Assembly (NCBI RefSeq): GCF_024919295.1
Contig: NZ_JANWTC010000008.1
Location: 62,001 to 126,000 of the forward strand
DNA length: 64,000 bases
Reading direction: 5' to 3'
From: Corynebacterium lemuris
GTDB taxonomy: Bacteria; Actinomycetota; Actinomycetes; Mycobacteriales; Mycobacteriaceae
Below, piece after piece: positions 17,208 through 27,596 of the stretch. Each line of letters starts with the position of its first letter. Within the stretch, counting starts at the first letter, position 1. The position numbers were made by a program, and so were the translations under genes. The notes beneath the pieces are model-generated. The model made no database searches, was not told where the DNA came from, and saw only the letters and a program-made list of their open reading frames with translations.

Positions 17208-19340
17208 CTACCGCTCCCAGACGCGGTGCTTGCGCATGAGTGGGGTGAGCGCGTCGAGGGCGTCGGCGAGCTTATCGACGCCCACCACCCCCGGCGCCCC
17301 CGCGTCCACGGCCGGGGTGTCCACACCGCTGCCCAGCGCGATGGCCTTCTTGTGGCGGAAGGCCTCGGACAGCAGGATGTCGGCCTCGGGGCGGTCCGAC
17401 TTCTCGGCCACCACCACGGCGTCGAATTCGACGGAGCGGGCGGTGTCGTAGGTCCGCGAGATGGGCAGCTCACCCAGTTTGCCGCCGTGTTCACTGACGA
17501 CGAGCGGCACCATCCCCGCGGCGTCGACGGCCATAACCAGCTCCCCCACTTCCTCGGGGGAGGTGTTCTTCGTGGTGAGGATGCCGATCTGGCGGCCGTC
17601 CAGCGGCCACTCCTCCCCCACCTGCGACAGTGCCGGGCTGGGGACCACATCCGGCAGGTCCGTGCTGGCGGTGGCGGTCAGGCCGAGCTTGGCGGCGACG
17701 GTGGCGGCCAGGCCGGCGTCGATACGCGCGAGCAGCTCCACCTGGCGGGCCTTGATGTTCTCCTCGTAGCATTTGCCCAGCTCGAAGGCATAGGCGTCCG
17801 CCGTGTGCTGCTGTTCGACGGCGCTCAGCGAGAGCCAGAACAACCGCGCCTGGGAGAAGTGGTCCTCGAAGCTGACGGGCTGCTCCCGGCCGATGGTGGT
17901 GGCGGGGACGGGCACGGGGACGTCGATGCGCGCGCCCTCGGTGGTCGGCGTCGGGTTGCCCCCGTCCAGCGAGTTCGGCTGGTAAGGCGCGACACCGACG
18001 TGGTTGCCCTGCTGGTGGAAACCGTCGCGGAACATGTCGTTGACCGGCGCGTGCGGGCGGTTGATGGGGATCTGGTTGAAGTTCGGCCCCGCCAGACGCG
18101 TCAGCTGCGTGTCCAGGTAGGAGAACAACCGGCCCTGCAGCAGGGGGTCGGCGGTGACGTCGATGCCCGGCGGCAGGTGCCCCGGATGGAAGGCCACCTG
18201 CTCGGTCTGCTCGAAGAAGTTGGTCGGGTTGCCGTTGAGCGTCATCGTGCCGATGATGCGCACCGGAGCCAGCTCCTCCGGGACGATCTTCGTCGGGTCG
18301 AGCAGGTCGATGCCCTCGAACATCTCCTCCTCGGTGTCCGGGAAGACCTGCACGCCCAGATCCCACTGCGGATACGCGCCGGCCTCGATGGAATCGGCCA
18401 GGTCACGGCGGTGGAAGTCCGGGTCCACACCCGAGGTGATCTGCGCCTCCTCCCAGACCAGGGAGTGCACGCCCAGGCGCGGCTTCCAGTGGAACTTCAC
18501 CAGGGTGGTCTCGCCGGCGTCGTTGACGAGGCGGAAGGTGTGGATGCCGAAGCCCTCCATCATCCGGTAGGAACGCGGGATGCCCCGGTCGGACATCTGC
18601 CAGATGACGTGGTGCTGGGCCTCGGTGTGCAGGGAGACGAAATCCCAGAAGGTGTCATGGGCGCTCTGCGCCTGCGGGATCTCCCGGTCCGGGTGCGGCT
18701 TGGCGGCGTGGACGACGTCGGGGAATTTGATGCCGTCCTGGATGAAGAAGACCGGGATGTTGTTGGCCACCAGGTCCCAGGTGCCCTCATCGGTGTAGAA
18801 CTTCGTGGCGAAGCCGCGGGTGTCGCGCACGGTGTCGGCCGAACCGCGGGAGCCGACCACGGTGGAGAAACGCACGAAGACGTCCGTCTCCCTGCCTTCC
18901 TGGAACACCCCGGCACTGCTGATGCCGGCGGCGGCACCGTTGGCGACGAACACCCCGTGGGCACCGGCGCCGCGGGCGTGGACGACACGCTCCGGGATGC
19001 GCTCGTGGTCGAAGTGCATGATCTTCTCGCGCAGGTGGTGGTCCTGCAGCAGCACCGGGCCACGGGGTCCGGCCTTGAGCGATTTATCCGTCTCGGGCAC
19101 CCGCGTGCCGGTCGACGTGGTCAGGTACTCCCCCTGCTGGGCACGTGGATCGGGATGGTCCGGCGCGCCCGGCATGAACGGGCAACCGGTGGCTGTGACC
19201 CGTGCGATGGGTTCCTGGTCCGCCTTCGGCGGCAGGGGCTCCACCGGCGTGGTCGGTTCCTCCAGGCTCGGCGGCTGGGAGGCCGGGGCTCCGGGGATCA
19301 CCGGTTGGGAATCATCAGACAGGCGGTCTTCAGGCTTCAT
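17208..19340 (-). CDS. katE: Large-subunit catalase (HPII/KatE type)
   Basis: 710-aa clade-2 haem catalase that dismutates hydrogen peroxide. The distal active-site His is in RVVHARGAGAHG (about 115-126), the Asn region in VFFIQDGIKFPD, and the proximal haem ligand Tyr in RLFSYLDTQ near 400. The last 140 residues form the extra flavodoxin/DJ-1-like domain typical of the large subunit class (RQIGILTTKN onward). Start at ATG 19340 with AAGGACC upstream. A hairpin ACCGGC-N5-GCCGGT (19392-19408) lies in the upstream region. No regulator is adjacent. Confidence 0.95.
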   Translation of the reverse strand: MKPEDRLSDDSQPVIPGAPASQPPSLEEPTTPVEPLPPKADQEPIARVTATGCPFMPGAPDHPDPRAQQGEYLTTSTGTRVPETDKSLKAGPRGPVLLQDHHLREKIMHFDHERIPERVVHARGAGAHGVFVANGAAAGISSAGVFQEGRETDVFVRFSTVVGSRGSADTVRDTRGFATKFYTDEGTWDLVANNIPVFFIQDGIKFPDVVHAAKPHPDREIPQAQSAHDTFWDFVSLHTEAQHHVIWQMSDRGIPRSYRMMEGFGIHTFRLVNDAGETTLVKFHWKPRLGVHSLVWEEAQITSGVDPDFHRRDLADSIEAGAYPQWDLGVQVFPDTEEEMFEGIDLLDPTKIVPEELAPVRIIGTMTLNGNPTNFFEQTEQVAFHPGHLPPGIDVTADPLLQGRLFSYLDTQLTRLAGPNFNQIPINRPHAPVNDMFRDGFHQQGNHVGVAPYQPNSLDGGNPTPTTEGARIDVPVPVPATTIGREQPVSFEDHFSQARLFWLSLSAVEQQHTADAYAFELGKCYEENIKARQVELLARIDAGLAATVAAKLGLTATASTDLPDVVPSPALSQVGEEWPLDGRQIGILTTKNTSPEEVGELVMAVDAAGMVPLVVSEHGGKLGELPISRTYDTARSVEFDAVVVAEKSDRPEADILLSEAFRHKKAIALGSGVDTPAVDAGAPGVVGVDKLADALDALTPLMRKHRVWER
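17270..17282 (-). repeat. GGCGTCGATAAGC motif copy inside katE
   Basis: Exact copy of the 13-mer within the catalase coding sequence, on the minus strand. Confidence 0.5.
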
Positions 19341-19513
19341 GGATGGTCCTTGTCAGTCGTGCGGTCAGCATGGGCGGATGATCCCACGCGTACCGGCTCA
19401 CTGCCGGTGCCATCACGCTACGCCGCAGCGCACGGCTGCACCGTTACCGCAGTTGACAGGGCTGTTCTGACCCGGAGAGGCCGGAAATCATGTCGCCGGA
19501 AAGGTGACCCTGC

Positions 19514-20152
19514 TCACTCCCCTGCGGCGATCTGCTCCAGCGCCCGGGTGAAGACCTCCACCGGCTGCGCACCGGAGACCGCCAGCTTCCCGTCGAAGAC
19601 GAAGAAGGGCACCCCCTGCACGCCGATCTGGCGGGCCAGGGCGATATCCGCCGTCACCTCCTGGGAATAGGCCGATTCGTCGGCGAGGGCGGAGTCGACG
19701 TCCGCACGGCGCAGGCCGACCTGCTCGGCGAAGGTGCGGAGCTGGTCGTGGTCGGCGATGTTCTTCCCCTCCGTGAAGTAGCCACGCTTGACCAGCTCAT
19801 CCCATTCCACACCTTTGCCGTCCATGCGGGCGAGCTGGCCGATCCGGTGGGCGTCCATGGTGTTGACCATGTGGGATTCCCGCCAGTTGAACTCCAGGCC
19901 CACCTCGGCGGCGCGGGCGGCGAGCCCGTCGTTCATGGAGACAACCTGCTCCTCACTCATGCCCTTGATCCGCACGAGGTAGTCCAGGGCGGTGCCGGTC
20001 GACTCCTTCGGGAGCTCCGGGTCGAGCTGGAAGCTGCGCCAGACGACCTCCACGTCATCCCTGCCCTCGAAATTCTCCAGGGCGAGGTTGAGGTGGCGCT
20101 CGCCGACGGTGCAGAAGGGGCAGATGTAGTCGGACCAGATATCGATTCTCAT
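19514..20152 (-). CDS. DsbA/FrnE-family oxidoreductase
   Basis: 212-aa cytoplasmic thioredoxin-fold protein of the FrnE / 2-hydroxychromene-2-carboxylate isomerase-like DsbA group. The start MRIDIWSDYICPFCTVGERH holds the CxxC (CPFC) active site at residues 11-14. The cis-Pro region is GVQGVPFFVF near 180. FrnE-like proteins act in disulfide chemistry and oxidative-stress resistance. Start fixed at ATG 20152, the position giving the standard N-terminus; the ORF runs on upstream without meaning. It neighbours the catalase in the same orientation, separated by 173 bases. Confidence 0.88.
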   Translation of the reverse strand: MRIDIWSDYICPFCTVGERHLNLALENFEGRDDVEVVWRSFQLDPELPKESTGTALDYLVRIKGMSEEQVVSMNDGLAARAAEVGLEFNWRESHMVNTMDAHRIGQLARMDGKGVEWDELVKRGYFTEGKNIADHDQLRTFAEQVGLRRADVDSALADESAYSQEVTADIALARQIGVQGVPFFVFDGKLAVSGAQPVEVFTRALEQIAAGE

Positions 20153-20305
20153 GCCCGGTGCAACCAGATCCGGGCCAGCCCTGTTCCCCGGGCCACCCAC
20201 CCGCACCCCCGCAGGTATCAATGCTGCAACATTGTTTAACGCGGGACACATCGCGGATAAACTGTGATTTCTACCACTACTTTGCCAGTGAAGGAGTGAG
20301 CAGTC

Positions 20306-21280
20306 GTGGATCTCAAGCAAAGTATCCTTACCCAACAGTTCACGGTCGAACTCGTCCGTGCCATGCCCCAGCTCCCGGTTCCGCAGGCGGTGTCGGCGGC
20401 GATGCAGCTGGCACACTCGATGAACCTGCCCCGATTCGAGGATTTCGGGTCGATGATCAACCTGGTCAACAGCCTCCAGCTCCGCCCTGCCGACGAGTGG
20501 GCGGCCTTCGGCTACGAACCGACGGACAAGGCCGTCCCCGTCCGCCTGGAGGTGCCCCACGAGCCGGCAGTGCCGGCGAAGGGCAGAGAACATCTCCCGG
20601 AGCGGGGCTGGGACGGCCGCATCCGCTTCGAGGATCATTTCCTCTCCGTCCACACCCGGCGCGTCCATTCCTCCTCGACGCACCTGATCAACTACCGGGA
20701 TGCCGTCGGTGCCTGGCGCAAGCGTCTGGGCTATGTCACCGACCCTTCACTGGCCTACGCGGAGTTCACTTCGGCGGCTGTCGGGCGGCAGATCCCGATG
20801 CGCCGGGTGGAGATGCTGGGCAACCTGTGGAAGATCGGCGCCGTGGCCACCTGGGAAACCGACTGGGAGGGTGAGACCTCCTGGTGCTACGTCGACCAGC
20901 GTCCGTTGCCCGGGGAGAGCCCCGATCCGATGGTCAACGAGGCTGACGCGTGGTACCGGATCCGGATCCACCCCGATGTCGGCCGCGACGTCATCGTGGA
21001 GATCGCCCGCTGCCTGGCGGAGATCCACCTGGGCTATGTGGAGAAACTCTGGGGCCCGGAGGTCGAGGGCGGTGCACAGCGCGGGCCGGAATCGGAGGCC
21101 GCTGCCTACATCGCCCTGGAGCGGCTGTGGATCCCGCAGCGCAGCCGCCGCACCGACTGGTACCACCGCTACGTGGCGGGTGAGCCGATGCCGGCGGAGT
21201 TCCGCTGGGATGCGGTTTTCCGTGCCGCAGAGGCCGTGGAGGAGCTGCTGCGGGGTGATACGGCCCCCGTGACCGCCTGA
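20306..21280 (+). CDS. Hypothetical protein, 324 aa
   Basis: I do not recognise a family. The protein is soluble, with no signal peptide or membrane segment. It has a helical N-terminus (MDLKQSILTQQFTVELVRAM) and a Trp/Tyr-rich central part with short beta-like stretches (WKIGAVATWETDW, TSWCYVDQRPLPG). Start at GTG 20306, 9 nt after AAGGAG (20291-20296). A weak promoter TTGTTT-N18-GATAAA lies at 20232-20261. It is divergent from the DsbA-like gene and followed 61 bases later by the DUF1275 gene, without a visible terminator. Confidence 0.75.
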   Translation: MDLKQSILTQQFTVELVRAMPQLPVPQAVSAAMQLAHSMNLPRFEDFGSMINLVNSLQLRPADEWAAFGYEPTDKAVPVRLEVPHEPAVPAKGREHLPERGWDGRIRFEDHFLSVHTRRVHSSSTHLINYRDAVGAWRKRLGYVTDPSLAYAEFTSAAVGRQIPMRRVEMLGNLWKIGAVATWETDWEGETSWCYVDQRPLPGESPDPMVNEADAWYRIRIHPDVGRDVIVEIARCLAEIHLGYVEKLWGPEVEGGAQRGPESEAAAYIALERLWIPQRSRRTDWYHRYVAGEPMPAEFRWDAVFRAAEAVEELLRGDTAPVTA

Positions 21281-21341
21281 GACACCCTAAACTGGAGGTT
21301 GACCAGATCGTGACAACCAGTTTCAGGAGCGGTGTCTTAAG

Positions 21342-22040
21342 TTGCAGAGCCACACCGCCGGTGAACAGAATCTGGCGGTGAGCTTCGCCTTCATCGCCGG
21401 TTTCGTTGATTCCATCGGCTTCCTCTTCCTCGGGGGTGTGTTCCTGTCCTTCATGTCAGGAAACACCACCCGTATCGCCACGGCCGTCGTTGACGGCAAC
21501 GGCGAGCTCACGCTGCTGGCGGGTTCCGCCGTGCTGTTCTTCCTTCTCGGGGTGATGGAGGGCGCGGTGGTGCGCCGCGTGGCCAAACGCCGGCTGCGGC
21601 CGGACCGGGTCCGTGAGGTGGTGATGGTCAACATGTGCATCCTCTTCACCGTCGCTGCACTGCTCGTGCTTCTCGACGCCCCCCGGATCGCCATCATCGC
21701 CGCCTCCCTGGGCATCGGCGCCATGAACTCCATCTTCGAGCGTGAGGGTGAGGTCGCCATCGCCCTGACGTACATGACGGGCACCCTGGTGAAGATGGGA
21801 CAGCGCTTCGTCGACTCCTTCTTCGGTGGTTCCCACGCCGCCTGGCTGGGACATCTGCGGATGTGGGCGGGGCTGACCTTCGGCGCTTTCGCCGGCGCGC
21901 TCGTCTACCGCTTCCTGGGCATGCACTCCCTCATCCCCGTGACGCTGCTGACCTGGGGTGTCACGGGCATCGCGCTGCTTACCCGCATATACGGCCGCCG
22001 TCACGGTTCGGTGGTCAAGGTCCGCGTGGATCCGAACTGA
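21342..22040 (+). CDS. DUF1275 (YoaK) family membrane protein
   Basis: 232-aa protein with about six membrane segments and the YoaK-like N-terminal pattern FIAGFVDSIGFLFLGGVFLS followed by FMSGNTTRIA. The role of the family is unknown. The best start is TTG 21342 with AGGAG 12 nt upstream, a long spacing; GTG 21378 just before the first membrane helix is an alternative. The cytoplasmic loop KRRLRPDRVREVV and the basic C-terminus fit the positive-inside rule. Confidence 0.82.
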   Translation: MQSHTAGEQNLAVSFAFIAGFVDSIGFLFLGGVFLSFMSGNTTRIATAVVDGNGELTLLAGSAVLFFLLGVMEGAVVRRVAKRRLRPDRVREVVMVNMCILFTVAALLVLLDAPRIAIIAASLGIGAMNSIFEREGEVAIALTYMTGTLVKMGQRFVDSFFGGSHAAWLGHLRMWAGLTFGAFAGALVYRFLGMHSLIPVTLLTWGVTGIALLTRIYGRRHGSVVKVRVDPN

Positions 22041-22097
22041 GCCTGACGTAAATCTCTTCTGCGTGAAACACACATCCCCCGCACCTGCACCACCATC

Positions 22098-22601
22098 CTC
22101 ACGGCCGGGGTGTTCACAGTGTCCGTCCGGCAGGCGGGTTCCGCAGACGGGTTGATCGGCGACGCCGTGACCGTCTCCAGCCGGCTCACGCGCTTCCCGG
22201 GATCCACGCTCGACACCACCCTGAGCTCCCTGTCCAGCAACCCGGAGCCCCCCTGCCGACGATGCCGGTCGGGGTGGCCGGGGTCGTCGATAAGCAGATC
22301 GACGAGCGCAACCCGCGCCTGGAACGGGCGAGGGTGGCCTCCTTTGCCATGCAACGCCATGTTTCCGTCCAGATCATGCGCCGCTGCTCCACCTGCTCGA
22401 CGGCATCACCGCCCCAACAACTCCGGTTGCATCGGCGGGGGCAGGATCGGGAAGGTCTTCACCGCGGAGAACGTCACCCTCATCATTCCCACCCAGGCCG
22501 CCGGAATGGACCACCAGGTGGTCAACTACAAGGGTGCCGGCGTCCACGCGTGGAGCAATGTCCGTGAGGAACTCGCCCCGGCCTGCACTGACCCGGCCTA
22601 A
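22098..22601 (+). pseudogene. Degenerate mycolyltransferase (Ag85-like), frameshifted and internally deleted
   Basis: Pieces of a mycolyltransferase like the intact one at 23211 occur in order but in different frames. STLDTTLSSL (frame of 22110) matches NAINNTLSLL. VDKQIDERNPRLERA and MQRHVSVQIMR (frame of 22262) match VDKQVEDAG and MKRNVEVQIVR. LLDGITAP (third frame) matches LLDGVGAP. KVFTAENVTLIIPTQ then matches TIFGDENVTLVLPTQ. Next the sequence jumps to VNYKGAGVHAWSNVREELAPA, matching the extreme C-terminus. About 170 residues including the catalytic Ser are missing. No start or signal peptide is evident. The extent of the 5' end is approximate. Confidence 0.8.
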
Positions 22602-22611
22602 AATCGGCGGT

Positions 22612-23196
22612 ATGAGGCCCCTGATCATTCTCACCGCCCTGCTGCTGGCCGGATGCGCCGGGGAGGACGTGCCCCCGGAGCAGACCACCGTGACGGTGAC
22701 CACCACACCGCCTGCCGCGCCACCGCCGACGACCCCGACGGTGACGGCGGAGGCGGAGGCGGAGGCGTGCGGGGTGGATACGCAGGCCCCGGTCATCTAC
22801 GAGAACATCACGCAGGTCCCGGCCCCGACGGCACCCGGCGAGGGGTGGGAGTACTACGGACAGTCCAACTACAACCCGTGTGCGGATCTGTCCTACGCCC
22901 TGGTGTGGGTCACCGGTTCCGACCGTCCGCTCAAGCAGAGCCAGCTCATGCTCTTCCACCGGGGCAGCTACATCGGGGTCGGGGCGCTGGCCCCGCAGTC
23001 CATGTCCGTGGTGGCTGCCGATGACACCTCTGTCCACACCCGCATGCTCGATTTCGAGGCGAAGGAACGCGACCAGGCCCCGGATGTCATGGCCGAGCGG
23101 TATCAGGTGGACGTGACCTTCTGGTGGAACGGTGAGCGGGTGGAACCGATCGGGGAGATTCCCAATCAATCGCTGGCTGTACCTCTGCCTCATTGA
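22612..23196 (+). CDS. LppP/LprE-like lipoprotein
   Basis: 194-aa exported lipoprotein. The signal peptide MRPLIILTALLLAGC ends in a lipobox (LLAGC, Cys 15), followed by a Thr/Pro-rich linker and a globular domain with ADLSYALVWVTG and LMLFHRGSYIGVGAL, which resembles the mycobacterial LppP/LprE family. Function unknown. The ATG lies 7 nt after TAAAAT (22599-22604), which overlaps the stop of the pseudogene, so the mRNA is probably leaderless. Its stop lies within the first codons of the next gene's longest frame, so mycolyltransferase translation may be coupled to it. Confidence 0.78.
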   Translation: MRPLIILTALLLAGCAGEDVPPEQTTVTVTTTPPAAPPPTTPTVTAEAEAEACGVDTQAPVIYENITQVPAPTAPGEGWEYYGQSNYNPCADLSYALVWVTGSDRPLKQSQLMLFHRGSYIGVGALAPQSMSVVAADDTSVHTRMLDFEAKERDQAPDVMAERYQVDVTFWWNGERVEPIGEIPNQSLAVPLPH

Positions 23197-23210
23197 TACT
23201 GTCTTGGATT

Positions 23211-24374
23211 ATGTCGCGTATCTCCAAACTGTCACTTTCCATAACAGCTGCCACAGCCCTCAGTCTCGGTCTCGCCTCCCCCGCCGCCGCCCAGTCACTG
23301 ACCGGCAGCGCACTGGAGGAGGCCGTGATCAGTTCGAACGCCGATCCCCAGTCCTCCGGCAACGCCATCAACAACACCCTCTCCCTGCTGGAGAGCTTCG
23401 GCTCCTCCGAGGTCCCCGTCAGCAGCCTCCCGGGCAGCAGCCACGGCGGTGTCAATCTGCCGCTCGACCACTCCATCACTCAGGCCCGGATCGTTGACAA
23501 GCAGGTCGAGGACGCCGGCCGCCGCCAGGAACGCTGGACCATCGCCTCCCCGGCCATGAAACGCAACGTCGAGGTGCAGATCGTGCGCCCGGCCGACGCG
23601 AATGCACCGGCCCCCATGCTCTACCTCCTTGACGGTGTCGGCGCCCCGCGCGACAACTGGTGGCTCGGCACCGGAGACGCCCACACCATCTTCGGCGACG
23701 AGAACGTCACCCTCGTCTTGCCCACCCAGGCCCAGGCCTCCATGTACGCCGACTGGCTGCGCGACGACCCGGCGCTGGGCCGCCATCAGTGGGAGACCTT
23801 CATCACGGAGGACCTCGACCCCCTGCTCCGGGACGAGTCCAGTCTCAACTTCAACGGCAAGCGCGGCATCGGCGGGCTGTCCATGGGTGCCTCCGGCGCG
23901 GTGCACATCGCCAACCGCCACCCCGGGCTCTTCGACGCTGTCTTCGCCCTCTCCGGCTGCTACTCCCCCATGGATCCCATCGGCCGCCAGAATGCCCACC
24001 TGACCGTGACCACCCGCGGCGGCAACGTGGACAACCTCTACGGCCCCTACGGCTCCGAGCGCTGGCACTACCACGACACCGTCGGCGACCCGGAGGGCCT
24101 GCGCGGCCAGCGTGTCTACCTCTCCGCCGCCTCCGGCGCCTTCGCCCCCGAGGACATCGCCAACTACGCGAACAACAACTGGTTCGACATGTCCTCCGGC
24201 GCCGCCCTCGAGCGCAGCTCCTTCGAGTGCACCCGGCTTCTCGACGACGCCATGACCTCCCGCGGCTTCACCGGCCACAAGGTCGACTACGCCGAGACCG
24301 GCACCCACGACTGGCACACCTTCCGCGAGCAGCTGCCCGCCGCCTGGGCCCACATCAGGCCCGCACTGTTCTAA
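23211..24374 (+). CDS. Secreted mycolyltransferase (antigen 85 / Cmt family)
   Basis: 387-aa exported alpha/beta-hydrolase that transfers corynomycolates between trehalose monomycolate and cell-wall arabinogalactan or another trehalose. A Sec signal peptide (about 1-28, ending ASPAAAQ) is followed by the Ag85-like core: YLLDGVGAPRDNWW, the nucleophile Ser in GIGGLSMGAS, and the catalytic His in TGTHDWHTF near the C-terminus. Start placed at ATG 23211 because it gives a standard signal peptide; TTG 23193, overlapping the lipoprotein stop, would add six residues. A degenerate copy lies upstream (22098-22601), implying an old duplication. Confidence 0.93.
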   Translation: MSRISKLSLSITAATALSLGLASPAAAQSLTGSALEEAVISSNADPQSSGNAINNTLSLLESFGSSEVPVSSLPGSSHGGVNLPLDHSITQARIVDKQVEDAGRRQERWTIASPAMKRNVEVQIVRPADANAPAPMLYLLDGVGAPRDNWWLGTGDAHTIFGDENVTLVLPTQAQASMYADWLRDDPALGRHQWETFITEDLDPLLRDESSLNFNGKRGIGGLSMGASGAVHIANRHPGLFDAVFALSGCYSPMDPIGRQNAHLTVTTRGGNVDNLYGPYGSERWHYHDTVGDPEGLRGQRVYLSAASGAFAPEDIANYANNNWFDMSSGAALERSSFECTRLLDDAMTSRGFTGHKVDYAETGTHDWHTFREQLPAAWAHIRPALF

Positions 24375-24392
24375 CTCCCCGACAGGCGACAG

Positions 24393-24432
24393 GAAAAAAT
24401 CAGGCCACCAGCCCCGGTACGGGCTGGTGGCC
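24393..24432 (-). terminator. Terminator after lepA (possibly bidirectional)
   Basis: A 12-base perfect stem GGCCACCAGCCC/GGGCTGGTGGCC with a short loop at 24403-24432 is followed on the minus strand by a run of six T (24394-24399). It sits between the convergent mycolyltransferase and lepA genes. On the plus strand the hairpin lacks a T run. Confidence 0.85.
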
Positions 24433-24453
24433 TCATGTCGTTCCGCGGGGAAA

Positions 24454-26301
<1,848 letters not shown>

Positions 26302-26444
26302 GGTGTGGTGGCAGTTCCCTTCTTATATGACCTCCCCACCCTACCGGAGTCCAGCCCGATACTTAAGTGACCTAGCAGAGCCCCGCATTCCTCTACTACA
26401 CTGGAACAACACAGTCGAGGTGCACGAGGAGGCGGGGAATACCG

Positions 26445-27038
26445 ATGAGCAGCCACGGCAGCGGCCCCAGGGGGATACACCGCCCTGCGCTGCCCGCCCA
26501 GGAGCGGCCGGCCCTCGCGGAGATCATCCGCGCCTTCTTCGGCACCAACGGCTCCCCCCTGGACCAGGGACTTGCGCGCATCAACCAGCGCCTCGGACTG
26601 CACAACGACCCGAAGCCGGAGATCGCCCGCGCCGCAGCCGCCCACATCCGCGTCGAGGCCACGGAGCGGATGAGCCGCAACATCTACTACGCGCCCGACA
26701 TGGACGGCCAGGCCGAACCCGGCGAGGTCGTGTGGATCTGGGCACCCTCCGACGGACCCGAGGCGCCACCCCGGGAACGCGCCATGCTGGTCATCGGCCG
26801 CGACCGCCACACCATCCTCGGCCTGCTCATCTCCCCCAACCCGAAGCATGCCGGCGCGGAGAGCTGGCTCGACATCGGCGCCGGTGAATGGGATGCCGCC
26901 GGCCGCCAGTGCTGGATCCGCCTTGACCGGGTGCTCGAGGTCTCTGAGCAGGGTGCACGCCGCCAGGGTGTCCTGTTCCCGCCGCGCCGTTTCGACCGCA
27001 TCGCCACCCGCCTGCGCAACAACTACCACTGGGGCTGA
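26445..27038 (+). CDS. PemK/MazF-like family protein without antitoxin partner
   Basis: 197-aa protein. The C-terminal two thirds match the PemK/MazF-like fold group found in actinobacteria: IYYAPDMDGQAEPGEVVWIW opens the beta barrel, RAMLVIGRD follows, and WIRLDRVLEV with GVLFPPRRFDRIA closes it. The N-terminal 70 residues are extra and helical. No small antitoxin ORF is seen on either side, and it stands between lepA and rpsT, a housekeeping position. It may not be a toxin. Start at ATG 26445 with GAGGCGGGG upstream. Confidence 0.72.
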   Translation: MSSHGSGPRGIHRPALPAQERPALAEIIRAFFGTNGSPLDQGLARINQRLGLHNDPKPEIARAAAAHIRVEATERMSRNIYYAPDMDGQAEPGEVVWIWAPSDGPEAPPRERAMLVIGRDRHTILGLLISPNPKHAGAESWLDIGAGEWDAAGRQCWIRLDRVLEVSEQGARRQGVLFPPRRFDRIATRLRNNYHWG

Positions 27039-27048
27039 CACCGGCCTT

Positions 27049-27078
27049 TTGGGTTCCCGCTGGCCGGACTGCTAGAAT
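27049..27078 (+). promoter_or_regulatory. rpsT promoter
   Basis: A good -10 TAGAAT (27073-27078) is preceded at 18 bases by a weak -35 TTGGGT (27049-27054). It begins just after the stop of the PemK-like gene, giving rpsT an unusually long 5' leader of about 145 nt. Confidence 0.5.
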
Positions 27079-27112
27079 TTCCCCGTTATTCACTTCCGGG
27101 CGCGCCGGCCGG

Positions 27113-27136
27113 AGCGGACAGGACCTTGGGTCCGCT
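27113..27136 (+). promoter_or_regulatory. Hairpin in the rpsT leader
   Basis: AGCGGAC and GTCCGCT form a 7-base stem around a 10-nt loop within the long leader between the rpsT promoter and start codon. Ribosomal-protein leaders often carry autoregulatory structure, and S20 is autoregulated in E. coli, but this particular element is only an inference. Confidence 0.3.
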
Positions 27137-27231
27137 CACTGAACACCGGTGCCGCGTGGCCGCAGAGCCGCAGGACATGTCCGCTGGTGGGTTACCGACA
27201 CCGAATCCTTACAACTCCAAGAGGTATCTTC

Positions 27232-27495
27232 ATGGCAAACATCAAGTCCCAGATCAAGCGCAACATCACCAACGAGAAGGCGCGCGTCCGCAACCAGATC
27301 GTCCGCTCCTCCGTCCGCACCGAGCTGCGCAAGTTCCGCGCCGCCGTCGAGGCAGGCGACAAGGGTGCCGCCGAGACCCAGCTGCGCATCGCCTCCCGCG
27401 CGCTGGACAAGGCCGTGACCAAGGGCGTGTTCCACCGCAACAACGCCGCCAACAAGAAGTCCGCCATGGCCCTGGCCTTCAACAAGCTGGGCTAA
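27232..27495 (+). CDS. rpsT: 30S ribosomal protein S20
   Basis: 87-aa basic ribosomal protein that binds the 5' domain of 16S r[23 protein letters not shown] at the N-terminus and [15 protein letters not shown] near the C-terminus are characteristic. Start at ATG 27232 (upstream in-frame codons are leader); AAGAGG lies 9 nt before it. Own promoter and a strong terminator make it monocistronic. Confidence 0.98.
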   Translation: MANIKSQIKRNITNEKARVRNQIVRSSVRTELRKFRAAVEAGDKGAAETQLRIASRALDKAVTKGVFHRNNAANKKSAMALAFNKLG

Positions 27496-27514
27496 GCCAC
27501 TTCTTCCTGCACTG

Positions 27515-27549
27515 AACCCGGCCCCCTGTTCCAGGGGGCCGGGTTTTCT
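27515..27549 (+). terminator. Rho-independent terminator of rpsT
   Basis: AACCCGGCCCCCTG and its perfect complement CAGGGGGCCGGGTT form a 14-base stem around a TTC loop, followed by TTTTC. It lies 20 bases after the rpsT stop. Confidence 0.92.
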
Positions 27550-27556
27550 GTGTCCC

Positions 27557-27595
27557 GCTTATCGACGCCGCGCCCAGCTGCGGGCGTCGACAAGC
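27557..27595. repeat. Large inverted repeat built from two GGCGTCGAYAAGC copies
   Basis: GCTTATCGACGCC (27557-27569) and GGCGTCGACAAGC (27583-27595) pair over 13 bases with one mismatch, enclosing a 13-base spacer. It lies between the rpsT terminator and the convergent LysE-type gene; its right arm touches the first bases past that stop. The same 13-mer recurs elsewhere in the window. Confidence 0.6.
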
Positions 27596-27596
27596 A

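Noticed and set aside
22110..22601. 163-codon ORF as a real gene
   Set aside because: Only its ends match a mycolyltransferase and the middle is out of frame, so it is part of the pseudogene.
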